A stretch of DNA of 64,000 nucleotides from Micrococcaceae bacterium Sec5.1 (lineage in GTDB: Bacteria > Actinomycetota > Actinomycetes > Actinomycetales > Micrococcaceae): contig CP143430.1 in the NCBI GenBank assembly GCA_039636795.1, positions 1,860,001-1,924,000 on the forward strand, written 5' to 3'. A model generated the notes under the pieces. The model was not told where the DNA came from and did no database searches. It saw nothing but the letters and a program-made list of their open reading frames with translations. The translations under genes and the position numbers were made by a program. Below, piece after piece: positions 61,681 to 64,000 of the stretch. How positions within the stretch are numbered: position 1 is the first letter of the stretch; every line of letters begins with the position of its first letter.

Positions 61681-63105
61681 CTAGACGCCGTAGTAGAGCT
61701 CGAACTCGTACGGGTTCGGGCGCAGCGACAGCGGGCGAATCTCATTCTCGTACTTGTAGTCAATCCAGGTATCGATCAGGTCCTGGGTGAAGACGCCGCC
61801 AGCCTGCAGGAACTCGTTGTCCTCGCGGAGGGCCTCAAGGGCTTCTTCCAGGGAACCCGGAGCCTTGGGGATGTCCTTGGCTTCCTCGGCCGGGAGCTCG
61901 TAGAGGTCCTTGTCGATGGGAGCCGGGGGTTCGATGCGGTTGCGGATGCCGTCAATGCCGGCCATCAGCTGGGCAGCGAAGGCCAGGTAGGGGTTGGACG
62001 AGGGGTCCGGAGCGCGGAATTCGATGCGCTTGGCCTTCGGGTTGGAGCCCGTGATGGGGATACGGATACCAGCAGAGCGGTTGCCCTGGGAGTACACCAT
62101 GTTGACCGGAGCTTCGAAGCCCTTGACCAAGCGGCGGTACGAGTTGACGGTCGGGTTGGTGAACGCGAGGACCGCGGAGGAGTGCTTCAGCAGGCCGCCG
62201 ATGTACCAGCGGGCAGTGTCGGAAAGGCCGGCATAGCCCTTCTCGTCGTAGAACAGCGGATCGCCGTTGCTCCACAGCGACTGGTGGCAGTGCATGCCAG
62301 AGCCGTTGTCACCGAAGACCGGCTTCGGCATGAAGGTTACGGACTTGCCCCATGCGTCCGCAGTGTTCTTGATGACGTACTTGAACTTCTGGAGGTCGTC
62401 AGCAGCTGCAGTCAGCGTGGTGAACTTGTAGTTGATCTCTGCCTGGCCGGCGGAGCCAACTTCGTGGTGGGAGCGCTCGACCTCAAGGCCGGCCTTGTCC
62501 AGTTCAACGCACATGGCGTCGCGGAGGTCAGCCTGCTTGTCGGTGGGGGAAACCGGGAAGTAACCGCCCTTGACGGGGGTCTTGTAGCCGAGGTTTCCGC
62601 CCTCTTCCTTGCGACCGGTGTTCCAGTGGGCTTCTTCGGAGTCAATCTTGTAGAAGCTGCCCTGCGGGGAGGACTGGTACTGGATGTTGTCGAAGACGAA
62701 GAACTCTGCCTCGGGAGCAAAGAACGCCGTGTCCGCGATGCCGGTGGAGGCCAGGTAGGCTTCAGCCTTCTCGGCTACGCCACGGGGGTCGCGGTGGTAG
62801 GGGTCGCCCGTACGGGGGTTCACGATGGAGAAGTTCAGCGCCAGCGTCTTCTCAATGCGGAATGTGTCGATGAAAGCCGAGGTCACATCCGGGATGAGCT
62901 GCATGTCGGATTCAGCGATGCCCTGGAAACCGCGGATCGAAGATCCGTCGAAGAGCTGACCGTTCACGAAGAAGTCGTGGTCTACGCTCTTTGCCGGCAC
63001 ATTGAAGTGCTGCTGGACGCCCGGAAGGTCGGTGAAGCGGATATCGACGAATTTGACGTCTTCGTCTTTGATGAACTTGAGGACTTCGTCCGCAGTCTTG
63101 AACAT
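61681..63105 (-). CDS. glnA1: Glutamine synthetase type I
   Basis: 474 residues from the ATG at 63105, seven bases after AAGGAG. Features in order: [69 protein letters not shown] and the adenylylation loop [12 protein letters not shown] with Tyr402. It is the main, GlnE-regulated glutamine synthetase. A four-element GlnR-type box lies 132-169 bases upstream. GlnE is encoded 1.9 kb away, on the other strand. Confidence 0.97.
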   Translation of the reverse strand: MFKTADEVLKFIKDEDVKFVDIRFTDLPGVQQHFNVPAKSVDHDFFVNGQLFDGSSIRGFQGIAESDMQLIPDVTSAFIDTFRIEKTLALNFSIVNPRTGDPYHRDPRGVAEKAEAYLASTGIADTAFFAPEAEFFVFDNIQYQSSPQGSFYKIDSEEAHWNTGRKEEGGNLGYKTPVKGGYFPVSPTDKQADLRDAMCVELDKAGLEVERSHHEVGSAGQAEINYKFTTLTAAADDLQKFKYVIKNTADAWGKSVTFMPKPVFGDNGSGMHCHQSLWSNGDPLFYDEKGYAGLSDTARWYIGGLLKHSSAVLAFTNPTVNSYRRLVKGFEAPVNMVYSQGNRSAGIRIPITGSNPKAKRIEFRAPDPSSNPYLAFAAQLMAGIDGIRNRIEPPAPIDKDLYELPAEEAKDIPKAPGSLEEALEALREDNEFLQAGGVFTQDLIDTWIDYKYENEIRPLSLRPNPYEFELYYGV

Positions 63106-63236
63106 CTATGCTCCTTATGCATATCAAGTAACAGGCCCGGAAGGCCGCGTGAGCCAGCCCATGCCGGAGGCCCGGAGACACAAAAAATTCCCCTTGCCGC
63201 GGTGGCTAGCAACTCATACCACCTTAGGGAGATGGG

Positions 63237-63274
63237 ATTTCCCGGGAGTGTCAGTATTGTTTCGGGCAGGTTAC
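63237..63274 (-). promoter_or_regulatory. GlnR-type box of glnA1
   Basis: On the minus strand: GTAAC-N6-GAAAC-N6-GACAC-N6-GAAAT, the actinobacterial GlnR consensus gTnAC/GaAAC in two a/b pairs at exactly six-base spacing. It lies 132-169 bases before the glnA1 ATG. Confidence 0.85.
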
Positions 63275-63418
63275 AGAATGATCTGTTGTGTAAACGGTAG
63301 TCGGCTTTCCTGTGTCAGGTCCAAGCGGGTCCAGTGGGCGAACACTTTGGCCCCAGCTAAGCGAAGGCGCAGGCACGATAGGTGCCCTCCGACGTCGGAC
63401 CGTCAGTCCGGCAGCCGT

Positions 63419-63424
63419 TAGGCT
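63419..63424 (+). promoter_or_regulatory. -10 element TAGGCT, leaderless start of RDD gene
   Basis: TAGGCT ends six bases before GTG 63431. The TGGAGG touching the start codon is too close to act as a ribosome site. Confidence 0.58.
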
Positions 63425-63430
63425 TGGAGG

Positions 63431-63868
63431 GTGGTTGATCGAAAAGACATAGGCTCCTGGCTGAGCGGGCCGGACACATCCGGCATCTCTAAATACCCGG
63501 GTGAGAGACTCGGCCTTCCTGAGGCCGGACCAGGCTCGATGGCGCGGGCCGGACGTCGAATCCTGGCAATCGTGATCGACTGGACGATCGCCCTGGTCAT
63601 CAGCAACTTCGCATTTAGTGGAAACCAGTGGGCAACGCTCGCCATCTTTGCTGCGGAGCAGATTCTGCTGATCGGCACGCTCGGCTACAGCATTGGCCAC
63701 AGGATTGCCGCGATTCACGTGGTCCGCTTGGGGGGAGGCCCGGCCGGACCCCTCGCCGCTGTGGTGCGCACTTTGCTCCTGTGCCTGGTTATCCCCGCAG
63801 TCATCTTTGATCCGGATCAGCGTGGAATTCATGATAAAGCCATGAACACCATCCTCATTCGGATGTAG
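63431..63868 (+). CDS. RDD-family membrane protein
   Basis: 145 residues from a GTG. The RDD start motif is ARAGRRILAIVIDWTIALV (about 38-56), in which the Arg and Asp lie at the membrane edge, and three hydrophobic segments follow, with GYSIGHRIAAIHVVRL between. The C-terminal DPDQRGIHDKAMNT is typical. An equivalent RDD protein (Rv2219A) neighbours glnA1 in mycobacteria, so the pairing is conserved. Function is unknown; some RDD proteins are linked to ion exchange. The terminator at the window end follows. Confidence 0.85.
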   Translation: MVDRKDIGSWLSGPDTSGISKYPGERLGLPEAGPGSMARAGRRILAIVIDWTIALVISNFAFSGNQWATLAIFAAEQILLIGTLGYSIGHRIAAIHVVRLGGGPAGPLAAVVRTLLLCLVIPAVIFDPDQRGIHDKAMNTILIRM

Positions 63869-63930
63869 CGTTTCAGTCCTCCCGGTTGGAACCAACCCCA
63901 TAGAAGCACCAATAAATAAGCAAAACCAAC

Positions 63931-63970
63931 AAAAACCGCCCTTGTCTCGTTTGAGACATGGGCGGTTTTT
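63931..63970 (+). terminator. Rho-independent terminator after the RDD gene
   Basis: AAAAACCGCCC (63931-63941) pairs with GGGCGGTTTTT (63960-63970) with an inner GTCTC/GAGAC stem. Confidence 0.9.
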
Positions 63971-64000
63971 CGTATAGGCAATCAAGCACCTACGGACAAT

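Larger units (their letters stand above)
63106..63430. other. Regulatory region between glnA1 and the RDD gene
   Basis: 325 bases separate these divergent genes. Besides the GlnR-type box and the RDD -10 element described separately, I see no coding frame. It must also hold the glnA1 -10, probably in 63190-63230. Confidence 0.6.

Noticed and set aside
61678..63300. 540-codon open frame opposite glnA1
   Set aside because: It mirrors the glnA1 frame and contains no known motif; glnA1 itself is unmistakable.
63251..63985. Minus-strand frame of 244 codons over the RDD gene
   Set aside because: It crosses the GlnR box and a terminator and is opposite a conserved RDD protein.
1..64000. tRNA, rRNA, CRISPR, insertion sequences, prophage or antiphage genes
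   Set aside because: None seen: no clover-leaf with CCA-like end, no spaced direct-repeat array, no transposase, integrase, or restriction motif. All large genes are core functions.

Overview
The window is a gene-dense, high-G+C chromosomal segment from an actinobacterium, most likely of the Arthrobacter/Paenarthrobacter group (Micrococcaceae). Evidence for this is the many GTG starts, the actinobacterial gene order (gcvH-garA-ftsR, pknL next to a class II DAHP synthase, sepF-yggT-divIVA after ftsZ, glnA2-glnE-glnA1), and a MurE whose specificity motif points to L-lysine rather than diaminopimelate in the wall. I see no rRNA, tRNA, CRISPR array, insertion sequence or prophage. This is core chromosome, and most of the novelty is in intergenic signals and small genes.

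Layout. 1-2810: end of gcvH, garA (FHA metabolic switch), ftsR (MerR), a bifunctional-nuclease-domain protein and a second MerR gene. 2834-9432: ParA-like ATPase, pyruvate carboxylase and a long-chain acyl-CoA ligase. 9433-13576: ROK glucokinase, a membrane protein coupled to two paralogous alpha/beta hydrolases, and a PlsC acyltransferase. 13643-21031: DAHP synthase, a PASTA Ser/Thr kinase (PknL type), a LysM/transglycosylase wall enzyme, an Rv2175c-like DNA-binding protein, a polyprenyl diphosphate synthase and a lipoprotein. 21106-22973: dinB and a DUF3040 protein. 23443-42972: the complete division and cell-wall (dcw) cluster mraZ-rsmH-ftsL-ftsI-murE-murF-mraY-murD-ftsW-murG-murC-ftsQ-ftsZ-pgeF-yggS-sepF-yggT-divIVA, with many 4-8 base start/stop overlaps. 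43072-50759: lspA, rluD-type pseudouridine synthase, dnaE, flavin reductase, a membrane protein and hisD. 50954-55223: nrdR, SDR, ppgK, map, a SPOR micro-protein and panB. 55412-63868: glnA2, glnE, an acetyltransferase, three small uncharacterised genes, one hypothetical gene, glnA1 and an RDD membrane protein.

How the parts connect. The central theme is growth-pole and septum control: PknL-type kinase, GarA (a kinase substrate in relatives), the FtsR regulator, the dcw cluster, DivIVA, and the isoprenoid and LysM wall enzymes. A second theme is nitrogen: glnA1 has a four-element GlnR-type box and a conserved adenylylation tyrosine, with glnE close by, while glnA2 lacks that tyrosine.

Regulatory signals visible in the sequence: an MraZ box array overlapping the mraZ promoter; an FtsR-like motif shared by the garA-ftsR region and the ftsZ promoter; a perfect 14-bp palindrome before divIVA; a nine-base tandem repeat before the LysM gene; two identical-arm palindromes covering the promoter of a 66-residue HTH protein; and ten genes that look leaderless (TANNNT six or seven bases before the start codon, no Shine-Dalgarno).
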